Shown: in pieces, positions 32,323 through 43,302 of the stretch
How positions within the stretch are numbered: position 1 is the first letter of the stretch
Layout: the number at the start of each line of letters is the position of its first letter
Assembly: GCA_008704415.1 (NCBI GenBank)
Contig: VXIS01000041.1
Location: 62,001-126,000 of the forward strand
Origin: Sphaerosporella brunnea
Taxonomy: Eukaryota; Ascomycota; Pezizomycetes; Pezizales; Pyronemataceae
Reading direction: 5' to 3'
Length of the DNA stretch: 64,000 bases
The notes under the pieces: generated by a model
Told to the model about the DNA's origin: nothing
Database searches by the model: none
The model's input: only the letters and a program-made list of their open reading frames with translations
Position numbers and translations under genes: made by a program

Positions 32323-34170
32323 GGGTGTTTTTGCGAGTGAACAGGGAGACTTCGGGAGCTTTAGACGGTGTGTAGAGGTGCCAAAGATTTGCGGTAGCAA
32401 GGTGAGTGGTTGTTGGATGGTGAACTTCGGCTGAAGTGAGTGTTACAGCTTGCACTAGCCTTCAACTCGTCCGGGAGGCTGAATGGCGCTTTGCGACTTC
32501 CGATTGAGGCTGGCCTCAATTTGGCCGACGAGACTCAATCGCCCAGGCAATAAATAAGAAAGTGCAGCATGAGTGGGTATTCAATTGACTTCTATGTTTT
32601 GCCTTGAAAGCTCGGATCAGGTAGAGGCGCTGTTGCAAATTTGCACGGCGCTCGAGTACCGTAGACACAGCAGATGGACGGTCCGGTCCGTCTCGATCAC
32701 GGCGCCGGGTATGGCCAACGCGGTGTCCATGTTGCTCCCCAGCTCGCAAGGTCCACACATCGCTATGGAAGTGTCAGCAACCTGCCATCCTCCCCCGTAC
32801 CGCAGCACCTCAGTAGCCAGATCTTTTATGCAAAATACGCCCACGCCTCTGGATTGGCCACTTTCGGCACCAAAAGAGGATTCACAGAACCAAGTAACGG
32901 CACAGCAGTAAACAGCTTTTCAGCAGCTGATCTAATGCCCCGGAGCTTCAGCTGGCTCTTCGCGGACTCTGGCTTGACATCCCGCTGATCCCGGGAAGAA
33001 CGTGAGAACATGATCCCGTGTCGATCTAGCTCTATGCAAAGCCACAGGGAAAGCAATTTTGAGCGTCGTAGTTACGCTTCTTGCAGACAGAGAACCTATT
33101 GCCGCTCGCTGGAAATTCACAATCCCGCACCAGAAAGAAAGAAAGCGAGTGATACCCTATGCAGTTACATACTCACCGCTGCACCGCAAAGTCCTTGATA
33201 TCCCGGCCATAAGGATTCGCGAAAAGCCCATTATTTCACACGCAACCTCCCCACCCCTCCCCGGCCTCAGCTCAGGCCTACATACATCAATATATTAAGA
33301 TCTAAAAGCACATCCAACGTATGTCTCATATCTCGAGTAGCTCTTCGCAATCTCAGTTCCCCGCATACTACGCTATCCACGGGGCAGCCACACCATACCC
33401 GCACCCGCCCCGCTATCGCCCCAAAAAAGGCTTCCAATAATAGCGACCAGCAGGGCGGGGCCAGCATATCCGCGCGCCAACCACAAAAATCACCTCCACC
33501 ATCCACATTTGCTTTAGTCCCCCTCCCCCCCCAAAAAAAAAAAAAAAAAAAAAAAAAACCCTCGATTATGTATCCAAACCATCACGGCGGCCCACTGCAA
33601 ATGCATCATCCTACATACCACCCAGGTAGAGTACATACATACTGCGCCCGCGGCGCGCGCAAAGTGACATGAAGCAAGAAGTAAGGCATAGATACATACT
33701 CGCACATGCCTCCATACACAGCTAATGCAAGTATCCAAATGCAGGGCCTGTCTCACTCACTCACTCTGCTCGCCAACCCAACCCCGCATCTCTTCGGATC
33801 AACCCAGGCCCCCCGGCTTCGAATTCGTTCGTTTCGTTTCGTTTGTGTGTGTGTTGTGCGCAATTCCGATTCACGGTGGGGGACAAAAGTCACTGTCAAT
33901 CGCAGGTTCCACTTATTCAAAAAGATATATATTTTTTTCTTTTTACAAAAAGTCCTTGTTGACGACGATGATGATCATGCCCAACTCCAGCTCCAGCCAA
34001 CAAAAGGGAGAATAAGTTCAGTCCAAGCCCCAAGTCCAATCCAATCCAAAGCAAACAACGCAGGAAAAAGCAGAAAGAAAAGATGTACACAAAAAGTTAT
34101 CGGATATCAATGGGGAGGGGGAGATAGGTGGAAGAAAAAAGAAAGAAAGAAAAAGAAAAAACCCACTCTC
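32323..34170. other. long intergenic region, possible decayed gene
   Basis: About 1.85 kb. Between 32617 and 33120 two minus-strand frames together read protein-like text (VPKVANPEAWAYFA, then DLATEVLRYGGGWQVADTSI) separated by a frame change, suggesting a decayed gene. A C-run/A-run lies at about 33519-33558. No intact gene seen. Confidence 0.35.
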
Positions 34171-34932
34171 TCAATTCCTAGGCATGATTCGCCTGCGCTG
34201 TGCTATCCTCCTCCTCCGGTCTACTCCCTTGACCACAATGTTTCCAAGCAGGTTTTCCCACCTCTTTCCAACGCTGCGACTGTCCTTCCCAAGTGTTCTC
34301 GCGCACTCCTCCCAGTCGCTCTTGGTCAGCCTCAGCTTCCCCAGCACCATCTCAACAAGCTGACGATCATCGTCATCGGTCCACATCACAGTATCCTCCT
34401 CATCATCGCTGTCGGGGAGTAAACTCCTGATTCCGCGGTTGGGCGCGGGTGGGGGTGTAGTAAGTCTTACGCGCTTTCCACGCGGCGGCGTCGCGAACCT
34501 GTCACGTCGGTTGAAGTCCTTATCCGAGTTATCGCTCTCCTCAGACGAGGGCGAGAAAGCATCTGTACGCGTCCGCTTGTTGGTTCTCACAGGCGTCTTG
34601 ATCGGAAGTCGAGGCGCAGCGGGAGCGCGTCGTACTGGCGTACGCGGTGGCTCTTGTGATTGTTGTGATGGCTGCATCGCGCGTCGTGTTGTAGTAGTGG
34701 TAGTCTTACGAATCCGCGAGCTCTGCGACGCGACACCGAGAGGAATGGGAGAGGGCGATAGACGGTCGCCGCCGGAAAGAATGTGCTGCAGACGCCGACA
34801 CGTTTGGAGAAGGCCTGTGGTCGCGGATACGATGCCGATGTCTTCGATGGGCGGCGAATGGTAAGGCGCGACGGGCGCGCGCGCAAGCGATGGTGCGAGG
34901 AAGTCGCAAGGTAAGGCTGAGGGTAGAAGCAT
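34171..34932 (-). CDS. Myb/SANT-like nuclear protein
   Basis: Single exon, 253 residues, minus strand. The N-terminal half contains a short helical block (GIVSATTGLLQTCRRLQHIL) and a basic, Ser/Thr/Pro-rich region (RTPVRRAPAAPRLPIKTPVR). The C-terminal part is an acidic patch (LLPDSDDEEDTVMW) leading into a Myb/SANT-like helix set: WTDDDDRQLVEMVLGKL, SDWEECARTLGKDSRSVGKR, WENLL. The tryptophan spacing and the VGKRWENLL third helix are typical of DNA-binding Myb repeats. The last residues are very basic (DRRRRIAQRRR). A role in transcription or chromatin is an inference; the exact family is not recognised. Confidence 0.7.
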   Translation of the reverse strand: MLLPSALPCDFLAPSLARAPVAPYHSPPIEDIGIVSATTGLLQTCRRLQHILSGGDRLSPSPIPLGVASQSSRIRKTTTTTTRRAMQPSQQSQEPPRTPVRRAPAAPRLPIKTPVRTNKRTRTDAFSPSSEESDNSDKDFNRRDRFATPPRGKRVRLTTPPPAPNRGIRSLLPDSDDEEDTVMWTDDDDRQLVEMVLGKLRLTKSDWEECARTLGKDSRSVGKRWENLLGNIVVKGVDRRRRIAQRRRIMPRN

Positions 34933-36931
34933 AATGTGCGTGTAATGATATCGGAGATCGAAATTGTTATTCGCGACTTGTCAGACGCGTTGAGTCAAGA
35001 GGTGTTTGTTTGCGTGCTTGTTGCGGTGACAAGAAGCGCGATGGAGGAGGTGGTTGCGACAAGAAGGAAGTAGTGCGGTGCAGTGAGGGTCCGTTCGCGA
35101 GTTTTTGCTTTGGCGGATGCAGGAAGAGTACAGGAGGCGGCAGAGATTTTTGTGCGTTGGCGGATGACTGCAGGAAGCTCGATCGAGAGCGAAACGCGTG
35201 GTGAGGTGCGACGTGGATAGTGGTGACAAGTGGCAAGCAGGAGAGGAGAGCGGACTACTTTAGCGATGCACAGGCGGGACGGAGACAGATACAGCGAGAG
35301 GAGAAGAGGATTCGACGTGCAATGTGTGAGGGGGGGGGGGGGGGGTGTGGGGGGGGGGGGTATTTTTTGGTGGTGGTGCAAGTGGTGGCTGAAGGTGGTA
35401 TGCAAGAGGGAAGAGAGGAGGAGAAGGAGTGGTTGGTGTGTGTGGAAGGGGGGTGTTGTGTGTGTGTGGAGGAGCCAGCCAGCCAGCCAGCATCAGCGAG
35501 CGAGTCGAGCAAGCAAGCAAGCAATCGGAGGAAGGGGTGGGCGAAGGGGGTGGTGGGTCGGAGGAAGTGGAACAGCGTCTATCCCTGAAGCAGCGCAGGG
35601 GGTGGACTGCTGTGATTGGCGAGCGAGAATTCGCTGCTGATTGGATTGGATCGCAGAAAAAGCAACATCAGCAACATCAGCGACAACAGCAACAGCAACA
35701 ACAGCAACACACGAGGACAAAAACGGCCGCGTCTCGCTGTGCTCCTCTGGGTGCCCTTCCTATCTGCAGAGCCTGTCTGCCCACCCAAAACGGAACGCAA
35801 AAGCAAAAGGTCCCAGCCCATCAATCCAAACTGTTACTGATATCTTGATCATCTTGAGCTTGAGAGATATGATCTGTCAGATTTGGCTTCTCTCAATACG
35901 CTCGGTGATTGGTGGGATTGTCTGCTGACGATTTTTCGCCATACCTTTTGCTTCAGCCAGAACCAGCCCATTCATTTTGCTGATCAACTAAGCCTAACAT
36001 GGGAAATTCGAGTGATATAACGTGCTTATATGCTTGCACTCTCACTCGAGGGCTCGCTCCGCAAAATGTCAAATGCTATCTCTGTCACAGCCAGATGGCT
36101 TTTGACGTCGCAGACTGTTAGGCAAGATGCTTCTCTACAAATCTGTGGAGCCATTTTCTCCACTTTCACTGTTGTGGTCGATCTCCGGGGTCAACATGCA
36201 TATGTTGGAGCCGTTTTTTGGTGAGGTGGGCTGGTTCTGGGTGTCCGCCACCATAGTAAGAATGCTTAACGTCTACCACTGCTCCTCGATGTCTAGTATT
36301 TCCGTCTCTTGAACCTGATCCCAACCGCGTGGTTCCTTGAAGGAACGCCCCAGGATACGCCCATTCATATGTGTGTAGGATAGCCTATCAGCGCGCTCCG
36401 CAGTGAGGCGATTTCTCTTTTTGTCGGGGATGAGGTTTCTAGTAAAAAAAAGACCGCTCTGAAGGCAGAGAGTTGGAGAGGGTGTGTCCCTAGAAGACTA
36501 AGAGCGCTTGTCGCAAACGGTGCCATTTATTCCCATCAGAGCATTACCATGTTCACTGGCAGAAGCCGGAGAAGAGGGGTGCTTTATACACCATGGCCGG
36601 TGTCTACTATCTCACTTTCAAGAGTCACAGAATGCGAATGGCTCTTTTCTGGCGCACTTTTTTTCCAGGCGGCGAGAACTCTTTCCCTCTTTTATGCAGG
36701 TACCAGTGTTGTGCAGCTGCGAGTCATACATAGTTTTATACCTCTCAAGCGCGGTAGTAAAGAATGAAACTTTACCATATCTTAGGTTTCACAACCGAAA
36801 GGAAGGTAATCGAGCCGTAATAATCGACCCCTACTTTTTGTGGTGTCGTGGTCCTCGGGTGGCATATTTGCCCATGCTAGCGATTCGGTTGGCATTGTAG
36901 CACTTTGCTCAAAAAAAAAAAAAAAAGCCAA
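34933..36931. other. long intergenic region, low complexity
   Basis: About 2 kb. G runs at about 35331-35360, GT/GTG-rich sequence to 35470, a CCAGCCAGCCAG repeat at 35475-35490 and a CAACATCAG/CAACAG repeat at 35661-35710. Frames here are repeat translations. A run of A lies at 36910-36926 just past the next gene. No gene supported. Confidence 0.45.
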
Positions 36932-38664
36932 CTAGTAAGACCACTCCCGCAACAGCGACTCCTGGAGGCCAAATTGTCTAAATACCAGACGCAGCGCGCC
37001 GGCATCCAAATTCCTGGAGGTCTTATCAATCGGCCTATAGGCTAGAGTTAACCATCAAACAAATAGGACATGCGGGGTGTAACTCACCTCGTATTCTTCA
37101 AACCGATGAAAACCGCCTCGCCATTCCCAAGCATCATGATGTGATCGCCTTTGATGTCCCGGTGTGCGTAGCCGCATTCGTGTATCAGCTGCATGCACTC
37201 CCAACACTCTCTGTAGATTTTCTTGAATTCATCGTAGTTGTCGGCCGAGAGCTTTTCCAGGGTTTCGAGCAACGTACACCCCTGAATCTCTTCAAAGAGG
37301 AGAATTACCCCATCCTGGCCATCCACATCGTAGACTCCATAGCAGAATGGGATTCGATAACCTTGCAGGGACTTGAGTTCTGCGTACGCTGTGGCCTCTT
37401 GATAGGCCATCAAAACTTCTCTGCTGTTGAAGTACTTCAGCATTAGGTCCTTTGTCGGAGGTGGGGTCGAGAAACGATCTAGACCGTGTCAATCAATCTT
37501 CTACCAGCATCAAATTGTGAGGATTGCATACCGCTAGGGGGAGAAGTAGCCATCGTCCTTCCGCGGTTTGTGATAGCCTCCACTATGATCTCTCTGAGAA
37601 CGACTTGCTCAAGGAAGAACGGTTTGGGTGGGCGCCTCGTAGACAAGACAGAATCCCCACCCTTCGAGGGTGTAATGTCAGCAGTAGTGATCACACACCT
37701 CGGGAAGCACTGTGTACTCGTGCGCAGCAACAATTGCCTGGCAGTACTACGGAACGGAGGGCTAGAACTAAGGGCTGGGGTAGGTGTGATGGCCGGGGGC
37801 GGGTAGACTTCCGCATAGTCAGGCTGACTGCCTGCAGGAACGGGGACGGCAATATAGTCCCTGAAGTAGCAAAACAATTAGATATCTTCGCCAACAAAAC
37901 ATATCACGTGAAAATGGGACCAACCTTGTCGGACTAATCCTTGCGAGAGCCGTGAAAAACGCGAACAAAAGTAGTTCCCGTGCAGTGACAACATGGTTGA
38001 AGCCTACTGGACCACCCGAAATAGAGGCCATCATGTATCGCACAGTCGCATCCTCATCGTCCGGGTCTGTAAAATGGAAATACAACGCATGGCAACCATC
38101 CATGACCACAGCTTGATTGAAGCCGTTGATGCAGGCATACCTCCGCAGTTGAGTGGTAACATTGACCCAGTCGTCACAAAGATAGTTTGGGATCCCGTTT
38201 CGGCAGAAGGACAAAACACCGGGGCTCTTGAATTCGATTGCGAGAAACGGTAAAAAGTTGCGAGTCCCGTTTAAGTCGTACAGCACACTGATAGCAGGTC
38301 TATTTCCCTCATCGAAACTCTTCTCAGAACGTATGTGCAAGTCAAACTGTCGTGTTGCTGGGACCATAGAGAGGGCGACGGGCCAACACGACAAAACTGC
38401 AGCAGACTCCAAAAAGAGTCTAACATCTCCCTCTGAGTCGAGTATGTGACCAGGCATGGTGTATTGATGTTCGTGGAAGTCAAACGGGATGGTAGCGAGG
38501 TATGACCTGAAAGTCTGTATTTCCGCCGCGGGGACAGGAGTAGTTGTGTTCACGTAGATCTCACAAAGGTCGTCGTCGTTCGCGTAGAACGACTGGATTG
38601 AAGTGTTAGTGCGGGCTGGGGGCGGAACAAGATTCGTAGCAGCAAGAACCGAAGCGGAGGGCAT
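36932..38664 (-). CDS. REase-like plus degenerate protein-kinase fusion protein
   Basis: Four exons on the minus strand: 38664-37925, 37860-37532, 37478-37088 and 37034-36932, giving 520 residues with a clean frame. The N-terminal half resembles a PD-(D/E)XK nuclease: Asp130 (SVLYD), Glu144-x-Lys146 in LAIEFKSPG, Gln172 in TQLRRYACINGF, then VVMDGCHALYF. The C-terminal part is kinase-like: Lys371 (LMLKYF), Glu384 in the alpha-C helix, GVILLFEEIQGCTLLETL, then YAHRDIKGDHIMM. It lacks a glycine loop, has His469 where Asn is expected and Gly482 where the DFG Asp is expected, so kinase activity is doubtful. Such nuclease/kinase fusions are known in eukaryotic Crinkler-type effectors and host-conflict proteins. 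No signal peptide. It sits in a transposon-rich block. Confidence 0.8.
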
Positions 38665-40039
38665 TTTTGCGGTACTGGACGACTAGGGACGAGGTAATGG
38701 TTAGGGATGCAACCTCAAACGGTGAAGATAGAATAACACTACAAAAGGGTGTGAGCACAGATGTTGATGCTGGTCCTGTCAACGACTGCTCAGAATGTCG
38801 TCCTGCGATTGAAGTAATTTTCGGGTCCCGAAAGCTATGAGACGAAGCTGAAGAACAAGATGAGGAAGCGGGTAAAGTAGGTGAGGGGGTAGAGGAAGTA
38901 GCTGAGTGGGGGAGGGAGTAGACGAAGGAGCAGAGAGGGGTAGCAACCTGCCCGCTCACCTCCAATCACTCGGCTGACTAATGCTCGACGAACCTACACA
39001 GTACTTTTTAGGAGAGTTGAAAGTTCTCGTCGCGCACTTGGAGGATGAGTCACTGGCTTATGGCGTTTACGGAGGATATCCTCCTGAAGTGCCCTGAAGC
39101 TTGCTTCATGGTACCGGATCTACTTGCTAATAAGGAGGTGTCGGCAATCTGGAAATCTCCCCGGGAGCGGGAGTGGGACGAGCCGGGTGGCTAAAATCAA
39201 TAAAGGTTTATTTTGTCGTGAATTTTGGTCTCGACCGTAAGCAGCTCCAGCGCTTATCCACAGCGTGGAGAGAACTTCAATGCCGTGCCTTTTGCGGGGA
39301 GGGCTAGGAGAGGTCTCCCGGTTACTGTTGGGAGGAGGAGATGAAAGACTACTAGAGTCGCGGTTCTCAGACTCCCCTCTCCCTGCGCCTTTCCCCGCTC
39401 CTCCGCCTCTTGACTCTCATCCACATACTGGCTTTGCCCGACCTGTCGGAGTTTTTGGGGGCTCGAGCGTGTAGATACCTCTAAAGGTGTGCCCCCACTC
39501 CGCTGTATAGACTAGGTCCTCGTCTCATTCATGAATTCCCTCTCTGAGGCTGTCTTCGCTTTGGAAAATGGCCGAAGTATCGGGGTTGCGGTCCTCCCAA
39601 TGCGCAGAGAGCAGGTTTTGAGGCAGTGGTCTATCGGTGCCATCGGATTGAATCTCGTTTGTGTAGTCACCGACAACGAGTGGATTTTCTGGCGAAAATC
39701 CCGGAACTGAGAGCAAATTTTCAAGAGATCCTACACTATAGTTAACAAATTTCCTATAAGTTCATCCCGTGACCTGTTTGGAGACTGGGAGAGCAACACC
39801 GGATCTACTCGCCAATGTATGACCGGGAATCTCAGAATCTCGTTCGGGCCGGCCCGGTGGCCAGGGTGCTCGCTTGGCTGACGGCCCGAATTTAAATTTT
39901 TTTTGACGACCAGGCTTGTGAGTCGCAGCACGTCAGGGGGGAGGATGATTAAGTTGCATGTACTAGTACTAGTAACATATCTTTCCCCACTAAAGGCTTC
40001 AGCTTGCTTGAAGGAGAGCGCACACACAATGCCTCTCTA
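38665..40039. other. intergenic
   Basis: About 1.4 kb upstream of the fusion gene, with its promoter. A serine-rich minus-strand frame at 38606-38965 overlaps the start and looks like leader sequence. No other gene seen. Confidence 0.4.
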
Positions 40040-40192
40040 CACTGGGAGTTGTGTTAATACTGCCGAAGTTCCCTATCACACCAAAGTCCTATATAATGAA
40101 GAGTCCATTGGCCCATCGCCTTCATTATATAATCACTGGACACACAATCAGTGTGATGTAAGGAAATTCGGCAGTATTAACACTGCGGGGGA
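40040..40192. mobile_element. TA-flanked MITE, copy 1 (reverse orientation to copy at 59.6 kb)
   Basis: About 153 bases ending CAGTATTAACACTGCGGGGGA followed by TA. The left end (GTGTTAATACTGCCGAA) is the inverted partner, though its outermost bases have decayed. The core (ATAATGA, GGCGATGGGCCAATGGAC on the minus strand) matches the copy at 59572-59723. No coding capacity. TA flanks and size fit a Tc1/mariner-type MITE. Confidence 0.8.
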
Positions 40193-41011
40193 TACAGGCA
40201 ATACTAGTAGTGATCTCGGGCAGGATATATTGGTTGCAGTTTGTGGGAACTTTGACTATGATGTTTACGCCGTGAATGGCGGCCCGAAAATCATAGACAG
40301 ACGAATGTGAGAAAACAGCAAACAATTTATTTCTACCAGCACCGTGACCTCCTGACATCCGACACCAGACACCAGACACTGCTGCTTCATCGCTACTTCG
40401 CCGTGTACACTCAGGTGTTCTCGCCCGAACATATCCACCTATTGCCAAAACCTCGGATATCAAACTTGAACCCCAACACACGCCGCAAAACTTAAGGTGC
40501 CAGGGTAGAGGCGCCTCGCGTTAAGTGACAATAGGGCCTCAAAGTCCGATATGCCGAGGCGCCGCGGCGTCTGGACGGCCGTAGGTGCCGTGAAACGGCT
40601 GAGGTGGACCCGGTGACTGGATGCCGACCGGCCATGGGGCCGGAGATCCGTGGTATCTCTATGTCTAGTCGCCGCGGGTTCGGGAATCCGTGAGATCTCT
40701 TGGGACCTCGATGCCTACATGCCATAGTCCCAATGTGCTTAGGAGAACCTGAGGAGGCAGTACGCCTACATAGCGTGCACCACCGTCATGACCGACCGAC
40801 GAGGCAGCATGCCTATCCTGTAGGGGCTTGAGTTCTATCGCACTCAATTAGGGATGGAGTGCCTATGCCGTAGGCGAATTCCCCTCAAACTCGCCGAGAG
40901 ATACAGTGATTCGGACCGGTGAGCAGCGACGGCGCACTGGGCGACGACTGCAGACCGCGCGGCGACATATCCCACGTGGGCCCTGAGCAACCACACCGGC
41001 GGCCAGCGGTG
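40193..41011. other. GC-rich non-coding stretch
   Basis: About 820 bases. 40496-40950 is GC-rich with repeated GGTGCC/GGCGCC and ATCCGTG motifs; 42100-42260 has a loosely similar composition, which may be two ends of an old element. No gene. Confidence 0.35.
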
Positions 41012-41019
41012 GGTGGACC

Positions 41020-41355
41020 CAGTGTTCCTAATAGCCAGCCCAAAAAGCCCGGCTGTGCGGGCGGGCTGCCAAAAGGCAACAGCCCAGCTGTCTCAAATCA
41101 CGACGGGCTGGCTGCCGGGCTGCCAAGCACTTGGGACTGAGGTGAACTTGTCAAGCAACCATCCGTTTGACCTAGTTACGTCGTAAACTGAAGAAACTGA
41201 CGAGTGTTTCTGTGTAGCTGTTGCTCCATTCCCCATAGCGCATGATCCCTGAATCAGCTGGAAGCCCGCCAGCCAGCCCGACGTGGGCTGCAGCCCAAAC
41301 AGCCCGTCCGTCTTATCGATCAGCCCGACGGGCGGGCTGGCTATTAGGAACAATG
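41020..41355. mobile_element. hAT-type MITE with perfect 8-base target duplication
   Basis: 336 bases. The ends are CAGTGTTCCTAATAGCCAGC and the inverse of CATTGTTCCTAATAGCC, with CAGTG-like termini as in hAT transposons. Directly outside lie GGTGGACC at 41012-41019 and the identical GGTGGACC at 41356-41363. The inside is rich in AGCCCG/CGGGCT repeats and has no transposase frame. Non-autonomous, fairly young judging from the intact duplication. Confidence 0.92.
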
Positions 41356-41363
41356 GGTGGACC

Positions 41364-42451
41364 CTGACGCCGACGGAAGCAGAAAAGGGGCGACCGCGGA
41401 ATGACGAAACTCGGGATTCGGGTGGCCATGCTCCACTGAGTCCACTCCTCCATGACCGTGATCTCGCGATACCTGCGCAGTAGAGCCTGGATTCCGGTTC
41501 TGCAACTAAATCTGAGTCCTAACTCTGACATCATGATGCCAATACCGTGAACTCCCACCACCGGCGCGGTAGAATTGTTTGAAAACCTCACCACCGTGGG
41601 GCAGGCACATATGCGTACGCATACGCACCGGCAATCCACCGGTTGGCCTGAGGAAATGGTGATCCTGGAGATTGCGAGAGTTGAAGATGACGACGATCGC
41701 GGCATCCACCCACCCACTGACAACTGGCATCGCTTATAGGGGTGGTGTGGATCAAGTCTTCAGTGAGGGGATGAGTGGGCGAGGATGTGGGTGTGTGCAA
41801 AGCTGACGCCAGAAACTCATCCGCGACACCATCCGCCGATTTCACGGATCATCATGATCTGTCACTGATGATCCATTCCGTTGACTCAGCGTCACCACCT
41901 ACAGCGATTGCAGGTTGGGGAGCCCCAACAGACGGGTAAGACCGTGGGGACAGGATACCAGGTTTCTTATGTCCGTCATAGGCCTTTGACCTCACTCCGA
42001 TTCGCAAGATAGGAGGCACTTGGGCTAACGTCCTCGTGTACGCTGTATGATTTAAAACAAACAAAAAACAGCGATTGCAGATATGGTTGCTGCCGTCGGA
42101 GCTATCCGAACAGGCGTCTGCGGCGTCTAGGGCGCCTGTAGCACCGCTTCGGCATCTCGGCGCCCTGGCATCCTGTCTCATCATAGTGGTGGCGGTATTC
42201 CGTAGTGCCCTCGGCGCCCCATCGCGCGCTTGGCTCCTAGGCCAACGAGGTGCCGTTACACGATAACCAAAAAACTACCAAAAGGCGTGAAATTTTACTG
42301 CCCAAGTGTGTTGCGGCGCCGTTGCCGGTCACGGTCGCGCGTTTTGAGCGAATCAGGTAGTACATCCCACCACCACTCTTTTCGCGCCGTCGAGTCTCTT
42401 GCTTGCGAGTTTTTGCGGTAAATTATACCGGATATCTACCTCAGCAGGGCC
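41364..42451. other. intergenic, no gene
   Basis: About 1.1 kb after the hAT-type element. Only short frames without motifs; probably decayed transposon sequence. Confidence 0.35.
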
Positions 42452-43024
42452 GTTTTTGAAAATCGTCATATGGCCATTACGTGGCTCTTTTTCAGACGGT
42501 AAAACTTATATGATTGTTATATCATGCTCAGGCAGAAGAAAGGGTGATATAATAGGTTTTCTAGAATAGTTGTTGTCGCGGAAAGGTAAATGAACACCAT
42601 GATCAATTAGAAAATGTGTTTACCCAAAAACCGTGTTTGGATGAAAACTTCTGTCCTCAAATAATCCTTATATAATGGTTAGACATACGTTGGGTGCAAA
42701 GTCGAGTGACATCACATGTTCGGCGATTCATCAGCCATGGTTGAGTTTTTCAATCTGTCATATCTCTGTCACGAGTAGGCTTCCAGCTTCGGTATCACTA
42801 CATCTTCCGGTTACTTTTCTATGTTGAGTCTACTGATGGTGTCGCATCTGTTTTGGGGTTTGCGGGAGGCGAGGTAGCAAAATAATTGTGTTGCTCACTA
42901 ACCATCACCCACCCTTATACGGGAGTGGTTTTGGCTTAAAGGGCATTATGTTGACCGTTTTGTGGCCGAAATGGCGACAGCAAAATCACGATTATACAGT
43001 GGCCACATGACGATTTTCAAAAAC
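42452..43024. repeat. terminal inverted repeat pair, possible MITE or element relic
   Basis: Left arm 42452-42476 (GTTTTTGAAAATCGTCATAT then GGCCA) and right arm 43000-43024 are reverse complements with one mismatch over 25 bases. The 523-base interior has no gene. Flanks do not show an obvious target duplication. It lies next to the pogo-type transposase relic, but a link is not shown. Confidence 0.65.
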
Positions 43025-43302
43025 ACCCCTCTCCAGCCGACAGCCAAAAACACAGCGAAAAAGTACACCCACACGCCGGCAACAAAAAAGGGCGGCCACA
43101 CCCAGGAACGAAGCTGTCACGAGTACTATAACATATTAGCCCGCTCCCCTGCCGCGCCATTACGGCAACTCAGCTTGCGCGCAACTCCAAGCCAGAACAC
43201 AGCCGTGGCCACCAGTATCAGCAGGAACACCAGCAATCCCAGCAACGGAAGGAATGCGAACAGCAGGAAAAGGGTGCGTAGGATTGTTGTTACGTCTTTT
43301 TG

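Noticed and set aside
35220..35848. several low-complexity frames on both strands
   Set aside because: Produced by G/T-rich and CAG-type repeats.
37479..37877. 132-codon minus frame as a separate gene
   Set aside because: It is exon 2 of the nuclease-like/kinase-like gene; splice phases on both sides match.
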